Part shown: positions 1 through 12,690 of the stretch, piece by piece
Layout: every line of letters begins with the position of its first letter
Position numbering within the stretch: the stretch's first letter is position 1
From: Nipponacmea schrenckii
Taxonomy: Eukaryota; Mollusca; Gastropoda; Lottiidae
Assembly: GCA_030562195.1 (NCBI GenBank)
Contig: JAUJPP010000012.1
Location: 24,557,476 to 24,621,475, forward strand
Reading direction: 5' to 3'
DNA: 64,000 nucleotides
Notes under the pieces: generated by a model
Told to the model about the DNA's origin: nothing
The model's input: only the letters and a program-made list of their open reading frames with translations
The model's database searches: none
Position numbers and translations under genes: made by a program

Positions 1-2474
1 GTCACCATTTATTTTTTAATTTCTGAAGTGAGATTGTCTCCAGTTATTTTTTAATTTCTGCAGTTAGATTGTCACCATTTATTTTTTAATTTCTGCAGTA
101 AGATTGTCTCCAGTTATTTTTTAATTTCTGCAGTGAGATTGTCACCAGTTATTTTTTAATTTCTACAGTAAGATTGTCTCCATTTATTTTTTAATTTCTA
201 CAGTAAGATTGTCTCCAGTTATTTTTTAATTTCTGCAGTGAGATTGTCACCAGTTATTTTTTAATTTCTGCAGTAAGATTGTCACCAGTTATTTTTTAAT
301 TTCTGCAGTAAGATTGTCACCATTTATTTTTTAATTTCTGAAGTGAGATTGTCTCCAGTTATTTTTTAATTTCTACAGTAAGATTGTCTCCAGTTATTTT
401 TTAATTTCTGCAGTAAGATTGTCACCAGTTATTTTTTAATTTCTGAAGTAAGATTGTCACCAGTTATTTTTTAATTTCTGAAGTGAGATTGTCTCCAGTT
501 ATTTTTTAATTTCTGAAGTGAGATTGTCACCATTTATTTTTTAATTTCTGAAGTAAGATTGTCTCCAGTTATTTTTTAATTTCTACAGTGAGATTGTCAC
601 CATTTATTTTTTAATTCTGAAGTGAGATTGTCTCCAGTTATTTTTTAATTTCTACAGTGAGATTGTCACCATTTATTTTTTAATTTCTGAAGTGAGATTG
701 TCTCCAGTTATTTTTTAATTTCTGAAGTAAGATTGTCACCATTATTTTTTAATTTCTGAAATTAAAATTGTCCCAGTTATTTTTTAATTTCTAAGTAAGA
801 TTGTCACCATTTTTTTTTTAATTTCTGAAGTAAGATTGTCACCATTTTTTTTTTAATTTCTGAAATAAGATTGTCCCATTTTTTTTTTAATTTCTGAGTT
901 AGATTGTCACCATTTATTTTTTAATTTCTCAGTTAGATTGTCCCATTTTTTTTTTAATTTCTGCAGTTAGATTGTCACCATTTATTTTTTAATTTCTGAG
1001 TTAGATTGTCCCAGTTATTTTTTAATTTCTGAGTTAGATTGTCACCATTTTTTTTTTAATTTCTGAGTTAGATTGTCACCATTATTTTTTAATTTCTGCA
1101 GTTAGATTGTCACCATTTTTTTTTTAATTTCTGCAGTTAGATTGTCACCATTATTTTTTAATTTCTGCAGTTAGATTGTCACCATTTTTTTTTTAATTTC
1201 TGCAGTGAGATTGTCCCATTTATTTTTTAATTTCTGAAATAAGATTGTCACCATTTTTTTTTTAATTTCTGAAATAAAATTGTCACCATTTATTTTTTAA
1301 TTTCTGCAGTAGATTGTCACCAGTTATTTTTTAATTTCTGCAGTGAGATTGTCCCATTTATTTTTTAATTTCTAAAATAAGATTGTCACCATTTTTTTTT
1401 TAATTTCTGAAATAAAATTGTCACCATTTATTTTTTAATTTCTGCAGTAAGATTGTCACCAGTTATTTTTTAATTTCTGCAGTGAGATTGTCACCATTTA
1501 TTTTTTAATTTCTGCAGTAAGATTGTCACCAGTTATTTTTTAATTTCTGCAGTAAGATTGTCACCAGTTATTTTTTAATTTCTGCAGTGAGATTGTCACC
1601 ATTTATTTTTTAATTTCTGCAGTGAGATTGTCACCATTTATTTTTTAATTTCTTCAGTGAGATTGTCACCAGTTATTTTTTAATTTCTGCAGTGAGATTG
1701 TCACCAGTTATTTTTTAATTTCTGAAGTAAGATTGTCACCAGTTATTTTTTAATTTCTGAAGTAAGATTGTCTCCAGTTATTTTTTAATTTCTGAAGTAA
1801 GATTGTCACCAGTTATTTTTTAATTTCTGCAGTAAGATTGTCACCAGTTATTTTTTAATTTCTGAAGTAAGATTGTCACCATTTATTTTTTAATTTCTGC
1901 AGTGAGATTGTCACCATTTATTTTTTAATTTCTGCAGTGAGATTGTCACCATTTATTTTTTAATTTCTGAAGTAAGATTGTCTCCAGTTATTTTTTAATT
2001 TCTGCAGTGAGATTGTCACCATTTATTTTTTAATTTCTGAAGTAAGATTGTCACCATTTATTTTTTAATTTCTGCAGTAAGATTGTCACCAGTTATTTTT
2101 TAATTTCTGCAGTGAGATTGTCACCATTTATTTTTTAATTTCTGAAGTAAGATTGTCTCCAGTTATTTTTTAATTTCTGCAGTAAGATTGTCACCAGTTA
2201 TTTTTTAATTTCTGCAGTGAGATTGTCACCATTTATTTTTTAATTTCTGAAGTAAGATTGTCTCCAGTTATTTTTTAATTTCTGCAGTAAGATTGTCTCC
2301 AGTTATTTTTTAATTTCTGAAGTAAGATTGTCACCATTTATTTTTTAATTTCTGAAGTAAAATTGTCTCAAGTTATTTTTTAATTTCTGCAGTGAGATTG
2401 TCACCATTTATTTTTTAATTTCTGCAGTAAGATTGTCACAATTTATTTTTTAATTTCTGCAGTGAGATTGTCAC
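1..2474. repeat. 35-bp minisatellite, about 70 copies, in TRAF intron
   Basis: Head-to-tail units of about 35 bp fill the window from its left edge. Each has a core AGATTGTCACC, a T-rich stretch and TTTCTGCAGT. Units differ at a few fixed sites (CACC/CTCC, TTTA/GTTA, CAG/AAG), and shorter divergent units sit near 740-1400. The array lies in the intron that follows the last visible TRAF exon and starts about 14 bp past that exon's donor. On the minus strand every unit carries GGTGACAATCT, a donor-like word. Confidence 0.97.
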
Positions 2475-2487
2475 CCGGAACACTTAC

Positions 2488-4413
2488 AGCATCATTACAG
2501 CCAGCTGGACATCGTATAATTCTTCTCATACATTCTTCTTCTTGATGTTTAGGGTACTGGTCTCGTATCACCCGTTTATGACACGCCTCACACTGCATTT
2601 GTTCCTTCGGACAAACTTTACCATGGTCCTGTAAATACACACATAATTATTTTAGATTTTTTAGCTTAATAACTGACAATTATATATTTATGTCAAATTA
2701 TTCTATTAAGATACAGAACTGTATGAAAAATATCAATGATATTTATATAATGGTATAATAGCATAAACAAAAAATACCTTTGATTCCGAAAAAGGCATTT
2801 CAGTGTTACAACTTCGACAGGTAACTTTACGTTTTTGACAACTATTTTCCATATGATCCTTGAGCTTGGCTTCTGCTATATTCTTATTACAATTGGGACA
2901 AGGTAATCCTCGAAATTCACAATCTCTTTCATGAACCTACAAACAAATTATAAAAACAGAGTTAATTATGGTCTTGATTTACATTATGAATAAAGGAGTA
3001 GCCTCCCTTGCTACAGAAATTAAGAAGTATTACTAATATGTATTGCATATTGATACAAAAGCACATCTAGGTCCTGTTCACCAATTATCCAATATATTTG
3101 ACATTTCTTAAATCAAAATCATTGCATTATAAATTTATTAGAGTAATTGTGGTCTGAATGTATACCAAGTTAAATGAGGTAAGCTCCCCTTGTATACCAG
3201 GTTGCTACTTACAATATAGTTTTTAAACTGTCCTGTCCAGGGACATCCTTGATTGGTACATTTGGTATTTAAGTTATTCATTTCTCTTTTAACGGCTACA
3301 TCTGGATACATCTGAAATATACAAATTGGTTCCTTAAAGAGATAACAAAGAGGTGTTCTTAAATTTTTAATGTATATCAGGGACACTGACATCAATTTAC
3401 ACCATTCTAATTTTCAATCAGATGTCTGTGGTCAAAGAGATTGTAAAGAGGTTTTCTAAACTTGTTATGTGTATCAGAGACACTGATAGCATCAATTTAC
3501 ACCATTCTAATTTTCAATCAGATATCTGTAGTTAAAGAGATTGTAAAGAGGTTTTCTAAACTTGTTATGTGTATCAGAGGCACTGATATCATCAATTTAC
3601 ACCATTCTAATTTTCAATCAGATATCTGTGGTCAAAGAGATTGTAAAGATGTTTTCTAATTTTGTTATGTGTATCAGGGACACTGATATCATCAATTTAC
3701 ACCATTCTAATTTTCAATCACATTTCTGTGGTTCCTGTAATTCAACTAAAACTAAGTCTTTGATGAGATCACTAATTGCAAAATATACACATAAATATTA
3801 GTGACGTCAAAAAACACTTTAAGGAAGTCATCCCCTGATCAGGAATGAAGGAATCACTGGAAAGGAGTGAGCAATAACTTGAATATTCTTTACCGTATCG
3901 ATTTTCATATAACTAGATTCAGGGTCTATTTCGTCCTCCTTTTTACATGCTGGACACTCAACTTTCCCTGGAGTCTTACTTCTGAAATGGACAAAAAAAT
4001 TTAATAAAAATCAGAACTTAAAACATTCATAAATGGTATCACTTTTGCCAAATGTGCTCATAATATCTAAGGGCTGTTGCCAATAGTAACATTATACAAT
4101 GCTTAGTTTTAGTGGAATTGCAGGAATCACAGACATCTGTTGGAAAGGTGAAATTTGATTTTACAACTTACTTGCAAAGTTTCTCAAAACAGATTTTACA
4201 GAAACGATGTCCACATAGACTCTGAACGGGCTCGCGTAAAATCTTCTCACATTGATTACATTTATATTTGTTGTCTAATTCCTGGTTGAGAAAAATATCT
4301 TTGTGAAATCCATTTTCTGGTATTAACTCGGGTCTTCCTCCTGCTGCTCCTCCCATCGGCGATTTCTTCCGGCCACCCCCCTCCCCTTTTCCTTCATTTG
4401 AAGATGTTGCCAT
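2488..4413 (-). CDS. TRAF-family adaptor, N-terminal half (RING plus TRAF zinc fingers), partial
   Basis: This is a cytoplasmic signalling adaptor and probable E3 ligase of the TRAF2/3-like group, acting downstream of TNF- and Toll-type receptors. Five in-phase coding exons are seen (5' to 3'): 4413-4172, 3981-3894, 3311-3213, 2936-2778 and 2628-2488, 243 codons in all, each with AG and GT borders. After a basic, Gly-rich N-terminus comes a C3HC4 RING (CNQC, CGHRFCKIC, CPAC) split by intron 1. TRAF-type zinc fingers follow (CTNQGCPW; CPNCNKNI with its distal His and Cys; CEACHKRV; RCPAGCN). The start is the first ATG of an exon whose acceptor (TTTCAG) lies at 4418-4423, so a noncoding 5' exon must lie upstream. 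The coiled coil and MATH domain are expected left of the window. The exact paralogue is not resolved. Confidence 0.9.
3381..3740. repeat. 100-bp tandem repeat, about 3.6 copies
   Basis: Near-identical units contain GTGTATCAGRGACACTGAT, CATCAATTTACACCATTC and TCTGTGGTCAAAGAG. They lie in the TRAF intron between exons 2 and 3. The ORFs across them are shadows. A diverged single copy is visible near 12060-12135, so this is a dispersed family expanded locally. Confidence 0.9.
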
Positions 4414-4559
4414 AATTCTGAAATATATAATATTGGAATAATTAGTGAATGAATGAATGAATGATAACCTAGAGATATAACTTAACAAAGAATGCAAAAA
4501 TCTAGATCTTGTATAAATGAATGAAATTTGTAGACCTTATAGTTCTGAAAACAAGCGGT

Positions 4560-4790
4560 TGCCTAGCAAGATACGCCCACTTTAAAATATATTTTCTGTT
4601 TTAACACAGGCAGAAACTCCAACATTATTTAGGTCTAATCCAAGATCTCATCAATATAAATGATCACAGCAAGTTTCATTCAAATTCTACAATTACTGTA
4701 GTCTCTATCGCGTTCACAAGCTATTGTGGACGGACAGACGGGGGTGACGACAATATACGACCACATTATAATGTGGGCGTATAAAAACTG
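4560..4790. repeat. Dispersed element ending in a long palindrome
   Basis: The stretch runs from an ATACGCCCAC-type end to 4758-4785, where CCACATTATAATGTGG is flanked by near-complementary ATACGA/GCGTAT. A related end occurs at 17820-17850 and a weaker one near 43610. No coding content was seen. A nonautonomous transposon or SINE-like element is likely; the family is not identified. Confidence 0.5.
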
Positions 4791-4902
4791 AACAAATAGC
4801 TTAATTAATTAGTTAAGATGAATTATTCAGAATAATGCTTTAAAAAAATAAATAGGCAGGAAGACAAAGGAATGAATTGAAAAGCCAATTAGTCAACCAA
4901 TC

Positions 4903-5175
4903 GAACATCAGACTAACAAATGAACATCAGACAAACAAACGAACATCAGACAAACAAACACAGTCCTCTATTTGACATCCCTCAACTTTCTATTGAACTC
5001 TTCCACACATTCTTTCTATTAATATGATACTGTATATGTATAATTGGAAGAGCTCATTTGTAAAATTGGGGTTGTTTTTTGTCAGACATACAAACATCAG
5101 ACATGCAAATGAACATCAGACATAGAAATGAACATCAGACATAGAAATGAACATCAGACATAGAAACGAACAACA
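4903..5175. repeat. 19-20-bp degenerate tandem repeat
   Basis: GAACATCAGACAWACAAA-like units occur at 4903-4960 and again at 5085-5175, with about 120 bp of unique sequence between. The region lies upstream of the TRAF coding start. Confidence 0.75.
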
Positions 5176-6030
5176 ATTGAACATAGAAAGGAAAGAAGGA
5201 GTCACCTGAATTAAGGCTTGATTGAAGAAGGAGATGTTTTCAACTTTATTCAACAAACCTTTTTTTAGAGTCTTTGAAACTTTTAGGCATTTTATATTAA
5301 CACTGACACATACACAGTGATAAATTAAATATAAACTATATCCTCTATTTAACAAGTTTGAAAATTCTAAAATCAATAAATAATTTGATAGAATAGTTGA
5401 TTTCGGTTTCCCAAAATCTCGAAACTAAACCACACCCCGAATATCCAACTTTAAATTCTTTAATATCTCAAATTCCTCAAACAAATTCACCCAAACTTTT
5501 ATAAGTTAAAATCCACAGGTATTGAAAGTTAACAGTTTAAATTCCTTTTATCAGCTGCCAACAAAATTTAACGAGACGTATTTTTGGAGATGATTCATAT
5601 ATTAATTATGTTGACTAATTTATCAGATATTTGATAAAATATAAAAAAGTAGTTTTCAGTTTTTATTTATTTTGTACACACTATCTCTTAAACTTCCTAG
5701 CAACCACACACCACGCTATTATTGTGTTTGTCAGTTTTGTAACTTTTCCAAAGAGTTAAGATTTTCAGATAGTCCACGCAGTTATTAAAGTAAAATGAAC
5801 TTCAGAGAATTTAACAAAAATCACTAAAATCACTTAATATACTAATAGTCACTTAGTTTTTAATTTTGTCAACTTAAATATCCTTTTAGAAGAGTCAACA
5901 TTAGGCTAATTAATATTTTGGCATAAAATATATGAAAAGTTGAAATCGCTATACTTTATAAACACCTGGTACAACTTTACGATTAGGCTTGTCAGCTTGG
6001 TAACTATTAACAATAAGGTTTGTCAACTTT
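5176..6030. other. No gene recognised
   Basis: AT-rich sequence upstream of TRAF. It may hold the noncoding first exon implied by the acceptor before the TRAF start codon, but I cannot place that exon. Confidence 0.5.
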
Positions 6031-6345
6031 TTTAACTTCGCAACATTCACAACGCTGAGGTTTTTTTTTAACTTCGCAACATTCACAACGCTAAGGTTTT
6101 TTTTTAACTTCGCACATTCACAACGCTGAGGTTTTTTTTTAACTTCGCAATATTCACAACGCTAAGGTTTGTTTTAACTTCGCAGCATTCACAACACTAA
6201 GGTTTTTTTATTTCGCAACATTCACCACACTAACAATAAGATTTTTTAACTTCGCAACGCTAACTTTTTTTTTTAACTTTGCAAAGTTGGACACGCTAAC
6301 AATAAGTAACTTCGCAAGGTTTGCAACCCATAACATAAGGTTTGT
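6030..6345. repeat. About 37-bp tandem repeat with T-tracts
   Basis: About eight degenerate units of AACTTCGCAACATTCACAACGCT followed by AAGG and a T8-10 tract. Tract lengths vary and copies decay towards the right end. Confidence 0.85.
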
Positions 6346-6570
6346 TTTAACTTTTAACTACTTAATAACTATAATGCTATATTACTTCGGTACGGTATTT
6401 TAAGAAGCGTATCAAGTGTTGGACAACTACACAAGGATACAACTAGTTCTATTCCCAGAGAAAACCACAAGCTAAATAAATTTAAACCTGTCATAATCTC
6501 CAGAAATAAAGTTTTCCCTTATCTTTTTCATTCGTGGAAAATAGCTACCATATAAAGGTCATTTTAATTT

Positions 6571-7937
6571 GGAAATCCCCTTTGTTATTTATAGTTCAAA
6601 ACAAGGCTGGGCCTATGATAACTGCATAGTTATAGAACACATAATTCATTTTAAGAGGTTTGATTGGCTTAATCTATCTTTCACTCTCAGTCTACTGGTA
6701 TATTATAACTTTTATATGTTGTGGGAATTTTGGAAATCCCCTTTTTATTTCTAGACTAGGTCTAAAATAACTGCACAGTTAGTTAGATTCATTCTTAGAG
6801 GTTTGATTGGCTTAAAATACTAAAAAGTTTTCCATCTCAGTCTATATATAATATTTATGAAATTGGCAGTTTCAATTAGTAGAACACATGTTGTAAGCAC
6901 GCCAGAAACATGTGATTATCGAGGATGGATAAGGTGTGACGTAACGTTAAATATATTGAATTATAGGACTAGTAAATCAAGTCTACCAGGACGCAGGCGT
7001 GGAGTTATTTCATAGACCAATGAAAATCTACCACTAGTAAGTTGTTTACCAATGATAAAATTACCGTAATATTCCTGGCTTTGATATCTTTGTATTGTTA
7101 CTGTCCTTATTGTCTGTTTTTTAATTAATATTTTTCATTGATTAATATCTGTGATATAATCTCCTAAAAAAAAACTTCTTATTGCCAAGATTTTTAAATT
7201 AAACAGTTTAGCTAACTGTACAGAAAAAATGTAAAACATTCAATTTTGTCAGGATATATTGAAATCAACTTCACAATTAGAAATATCAAAATTTTTGACT
7301 GAAATTTTTATCTCTATATAAACAATTTTCACAGTTAAAATGTATGTTAAGTTTTTAGTTTTTTTGCATTCTAAAATAACAGTAGGTCTAGTATTTTGGA
7401 AGTTGATATTTCAATTCTCATAATTTATGTTTAAAAAACTTTTATTTACTTTAAAATTATGTAGATCAAAAGAGCCGAAAGAGATATTTATTTTTCATAC
7501 ACCGGTAAATAAATTTCATTATTGAGAGTTCGATCAATGAAATTGCGTTATTTCTAGTTCTATTTTGACCTTATTATAGTTAGATATTTAAGATATGTAG
7601 AAATGGGAATTCCCTTTTATTTATATTTCGTTTCTGAAACTATACATTCTTTTTAATACTATCTATTTTTACACTTCATTTTGGAATTCCCCTTTATCCT
7701 TTATGAGAATTATATCTTAAGTAACGCGCAAAAATAAGGTCAATACATTTCTCTGCTTGCATCTGATTTTACTAATAAACAACATGTTGCAGTGAGGAAT
7801 GAGGTAAATTTTACCATCCAGGTAAGTTTGAATTGCTGTAAAAAGATCTCAGTGTGTACACAGCTTTGAAAATATAGGCTGTCAAGATTATTAATTATAT
7901 TTAGCTGTTCTATTTTAAACTATAACTGGAAATCCCC
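6571..7937. promoter_or_regulatory. Cluster of five NF-kappaB-like sites
   Basis: GGAAATCCCC occurs at 6571-6580, 6732-6741 and 7928-7937. The palindrome GGGAATTCCC is at 7605-7614 and GGAATTCCCC at 7683-7692. All fit the kappaB consensus and lie 2.2-3.5 kb upstream of the TRAF start codon. The first two sit in a 150-bp direct duplication (about 6545-6840). Most are followed by a similar T-rich tail ending in TATTTAT, and weaker relatives occur at 9810 and 17712, so part of the set may come from one dispersed repeat. Confidence 0.45.
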
Positions 7938-8344
7938 TTTATTATAAATAAATGCAACTGCGCATGCGATTTAAATCAGTTTTAAGTTAAATTCCTTCAA
8001 AGGTATATCATCAATATCAGTATATAAGAAGTATAGGTATTAATAAGGTATATTATGGATGCATTTTATAACTTTCAACATTTCAATGTGGTTCTCACAC
8101 TGTCATCTTAACTTGATTATGGAACATTATTCGATTATCTTTCTAACAAGCATGGGGCTTGTTACAGGAAATAGACCCGGTCATGTGAGTTAAAACTTGC
8201 TTTATAGACTTATTCATCCAGTATTTTCTGAATATTTTTATTATGATAACAGGGTTAGGCATTGAATGATTTTCTTTGTTTGGTGAACCTTTATACAGAG
8301 CAAATATAGGTGGTCATGTCTAATCGCAATGCGCATTTACAGGT

Positions 8345-8830
8345 CAACCCCAAGGACCAGCTGGTAGAAAGGATCATTAAGAACCTTAGTTGTTATCCTT
8401 GTAAAATCATTACCAAGAGGTTTGATCAAGGACCAGCTGGTAGAAAGGATCCTTGTGAACCAAAGTTGTTATCCTTGTAAAATCAATACCAAGAGGTTTG
8501 ACCAAGGACCAGCTGGTAGAAAGGATCCTTGTGAACCTAAGTTGTTATCCTTGTAAAATCAATACCAAGAGGTTTGACCAAGGACCAGCTGGTAGAAAGG
8601 ATCCTTGTGAACCTAAGTTGTTATCCTTGTAAAATCAATACCAAGAGGTTTAGCCTAGAAGCTAAGTTGTTATCCTTGTAAAATCAATACCAAGAGGTTT
8701 GACCAAGGACCAGCTGGTAGAAAGGATCCTTGTGAACCTAAGTCGTTATCCTTGTAAAATCAATACCAAGAGGTTTGACCAAGGACCAGCTGGTAGAAAG
8801 GATCCTTGTGAACCTATGTTGTTATCCTTA
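8345..8830 (+). repeat. 76-bp repeat family, about 6 copies (locus 1)
   Basis: The unit contains CCAAGGACCAGCTGGTAGAA, AGGATCCTTGTGAACC and AATCAATACCAAGAGG. The period is 76 bp (AGCTGG at 8511 and 8587). One unit near 8640 is truncated. The family recurs at 24.66-25.05 kb and 26.79-26.9 kb in the same orientation and at 49.4-50.2 kb inverted. Confidence 0.95.
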
Positions 8831-10649
8831 TAAAAATAAAAACTGATGTTAATTTTCTTTGTGTTAATATAAGAATAGAATTGTAAGTAATTTTATAAAT
8901 AACTACCTGTATTTGGTGTAACCTGCTTTTAATTTATCTTTTCAGTTATTCCGTTTGCTAGGCCTATACTATGACTACACTACATAACAAAGTTTAAAAT
9001 TATGATTCAGATATTATTGATTGGATGTAGGTGGTGTAAGTTATTAAACAACTGAAAAAGCGAGTCATGCTGACTAAGGGACATGAGTTATTGCCCTTGT
9101 GACTGAGCAAGTCATGCTGACTCAGCCGAAGAGCAGATGATTTACTGCCCTTGTTGATTTTTTTATATGTATACTAAGCAACTAGGATGACCTAAAAATT
9201 GAAAAAAACTTGAGTATTCCATTTGACTAAAAAGTCAAAAAAACTAAGAAATTTCACGCGTAACTTCAAATAAAAAACTTATAAAATACCTGATTGTAAA
9301 AAACCTTTTACGTTGATTCTATTTTTTCCAGGTTGTAAGATCGCAATAATAAATCATCCCTTGATGAAGACTTAGGCTTAGGACCCTTAAAACAGGCTGT
9401 GGGTAGGCCTGTTTCTTTCTTTTTCCCCGTTTCAAATGAATATATGATAGTTAAGCATGTGACACAAATAAAAGAATGGCTGCCTTTTAATTTTTTTTTT
9501 CCTTTTTGACTCAGTCTCGAAATATGTATGACCTGCCACGACGAGGTAGGACAAGTATGCCTAGGCCTACTAGCTAGGAAATAATTTCTCATTTTAAAAC
9601 TAATAATTTCTCCATATTCACCCTTAATTTACTTACATATCTTAGAAATTCGTGTCCACACCCACACTTCTTTGCTCTTTGAAAACTTTTTCTGCGTAAA
9701 TCATCCCCTTATTCTGTTAAATATCTTGTAGTTTCGAAATTATACAATAAATTTACAACGCCATTTTACAACGCCACGCTACAACTAGTTGCATCGAATC
9801 ATGTATTCTGGAAAACCCCTTTTATTTATAGAAAACTCGGGAAATTATTGTGCTATTTATAATATTCATTGGGTCAACCCTTGGCTACTTCCGTTCCACA
9901 AAAAGGTGTAAAGGCTATGTAACTCGTCGACACATTTGACCAACTCGTCCACAAACACACACAATAGCGTCGACAAACCAAAAGGCATGGATTCCATGGC
10001 CGTTGTTTTCTGCAGATTAACTGCCCTTCTTAAATAAAACCTACGAAAACGAAAAATTGTCCTTACGAAAACCATATTTTTGTAACCTAAATGAAATGAT
10101 ATGACATTAACTTTCTGGTTTAAATTGCCAAGATTGAACTTTTCAATGAGCAATGGGGGAAATGGTGGATCGGGGTCGAAAAATCTAGTTCATGCCCGTA
10201 GGCCTAATCAGGGCTGGTGCAACAAAGTGAGGGGTCTGATTAGAAAATTTAAGCCGGTCCCCCTTTTTTGCTAACAAAAACTATGGTTAACCTTGGAAAT
10301 GTTGTTCAGATTTTTTAGGCTACTAGACCCATAAGGAAAAACAGTACGGTGTGATGTTACTAGGGTTACCTGATCACCGTAACGTTTGATCTGACAGTTT
10401 TCATCATTCACGACTTCCTCTTAGAATACATCGGTATCGGTAAAATCGGCTCATAAACGGCCCTGTCTGTGATTGCTTTGAAATGATATAATGATCTGGG
10501 ATTTCGCATATTAGGCCTACCTTTAGTTTTTGAAGCGTGTTTCGGGTACGTCACAATCCTCGCTAGGATGCAGGAAATTTGACAATGTGAAGGACATTCA
10601 AACAAACTCGAACTACTTTTTAATATTCTTAATATATAGCCTATAGGTA

Positions 10650-10860
10650 GGTCTATTATTGTTGTCTAATGTTTCAGCTAAATATCTTTATCGGAAATAT
10701 TTCAGTAGTTTATGATCGTATTTTTCTCGTCTTTCTATTACTATTACTTCTATTTAAAGTTTATAATTGTGGAGAAGGAAAAAAAATATGATCATAGACT
10801 AGGCCTACTGAAGTATTTCTGAAGAAGGTATTTAACTGAAAGGTCACACAACAAGACAAT
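10650..10860. mobile_element. Foldback (inverted-repeat) element
   Basis: The left arm (about 10660-10722), read on minus, gives ACTACTGAAATATTTC followed by a word like ATATTTAGCTGAAAC. The right arm (about 10802-10858) reads CCTACTGAAGTATTTCTGAAG on plus and continues to AACAAGACAAT. The arms flank about 80 bp. Related arms recur at 27955-28140 in the UHMK1 intron, so it looks like a MITE-like dispersed family. No target duplication was defined. Confidence 0.6.
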
Positions 10861-11334
10861 AGTATATATATTAATTAGTTTTCCCCTGTTATTGGAATTT
10901 GAAATATAAAGAAAATATTCTAATAACGTACGTTTTATTGACCAGTGATATCAAGGGAGACAAATCCAAACAATCTCGGACACCCTCTCGATAAGACACT
11001 ATCTAATTTATATGAGTATTCGCTTACGAAATAGTCCTTATGCGTTTCTCAATAACAACTTTCTAAAACGACGGAGTTTCGGTCATGGGAGACCATCTTA
11101 TCATTGCTCGTGTTGTTTTTTATTAGTCATTTGTATTACGAAATCTAATTTTTTTTGTATGTCGACATTGGCGGCGTCAATGGGGGAATTTGTTGGGTTA
11201 GGGGTGGGTGGCCCCTCCCTTACCCCTCCCTTACCCCTCCTATAACAGTTTGTACCCTTTGAAACCATTATTTCCAATAATTTGAAAGCATGATTTCTAT
11301 TATCTTATGTCCCAAATATACGTCAGATTAGAAT

Positions 11335-11745
11335 GCACTAAATGTAAATATATAACTGTATGTAAATATAATTTAAATATATTATTAATGTAAATATGTA
11401 AATATATAATTGTATGTAAATATAATTTACATATATTATTAATGTAAATATATAATTGTATGTAAATATAATTATATATTATTAAAATATGTAAATATAT
11501 AACTGTATGTAAATATAATTTACATATATTATTAATGTAAATATATAATTGTATGTAAATATAGATGTATATTATAAATGTAAATATATAATTGTATGTA
11601 AATATAATTTAAATATATTTTTAATGTAAATATATAATTGTATAATAATTGTATGTAAATATAGATACATATTATGAATTTAAATATGTAAATATATTAT
11701 ATATATTGTAAATGTAAATATGTAAATATATAATTATATATAAAT
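11335..11745. repeat. AT-rich tandem repeat, about 60-bp unit
   Basis: Degenerate units are built from AATGTAAATATATAATTGTATG and a TAAATATAATTTACATATAT block, with internal deletions. Confidence 0.85.
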
Positions 11746-12690
11746 TGTCTCAAGGCGCAGTCATTTCTTGGAAAACGTTCTCGCGTGTGCAGAAAACACA
11801 ATTTCCTGTTGGTTGAAATTCAATACAAAACATAATTGATAACACAATTACAAGATATTTATTGTGTATAGGCCTGTTAGATTAAAGGGATTGGTACATT
11901 GTTTTCTTAACATTGTATAGATGTATCGGGGACACTTAATGATAATAGGGTCTCTATTTTATATTGGTCAGAATTAGGGACCTGCTCATAGAGACAAACA
12001 TAACCTTTGTAGTTTACATGGGTCAGAATTAGGCCCACATCATTCTGATTTTCTATTCTTTTTGGTTTGTGGATGTATCAGGGACACATAACTCTATTTA
12101 CTCCATTCCGATTTCTCGTTCAACGTCTGTGGTTCTTTAAATTCCCGAAAAATATGACATATCCGAAATGGAACCAGAAATAGTGAAGTCAGTATCATGT
12201 AGCGTGTTTCTATATTATAACTGAGGAACCATGGACTTGAGTCGACAAATCAGAACAGAAAGGCGACAGATATCTCTTTATAATCCCTTTAAAAACAAAC
12301 ATCCGTTTTCAGTTAGAAGTATTTTAAAAAAAAAAAATGAAATCCATGACTTAGAAAATTTCGTAAACAGGATGTGAAAAATAGGATACAAAAAAAGGAG
12401 TGTAGCTTATTCAACCTCTTAAATAGTACAAAAAGTCGCTTGAAATTTTAGTTGTGGTTTAAATTTATTGTCAGTCTATCGACTGCATTTCAACCAACTT
12501 TTTATTTTAAATTAAATCTCTTGGATAGACTGTTACTAAGGTGAATTGGATTGGAATACGGATTTTTAAGTATTGAACCTTAAAAGTCGATTGTTGTGTG
12601 ACATCTCAAACGCAGAGTGTTGTTAAGTGTGTTAAGAAAATACGAAATCGCACAGTATCACCTAGCGCAGAATAGACGAAAATTTCAGAG

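Larger units (their letters stand above)
8831..12690. other. Intergenic, no gene recognised
   Basis: Contains the foldback element at 10.65 kb and the AT-rich array at 11.3 kb. Short ORFs at 9308-9592, 9866-10153 and 10408-10605 (minus) and 11012-11245 (plus) show no recognisable domain and no convincing splice context. Confidence 0.5.

Noticed and set aside
1..2474. CRISPR array
   Set aside because: Units are directly adjacent with no unique spacers, in a eukaryotic intron.
9866..10153. 95-codon minus ORF as a gene
   Set aside because: No recognisable domain, no splice partner and poor start context; frames of this length are expected by chance here.
10408..10605. 65-codon minus ORF
   Set aside because: No domain, signal peptide or homologue recognised.
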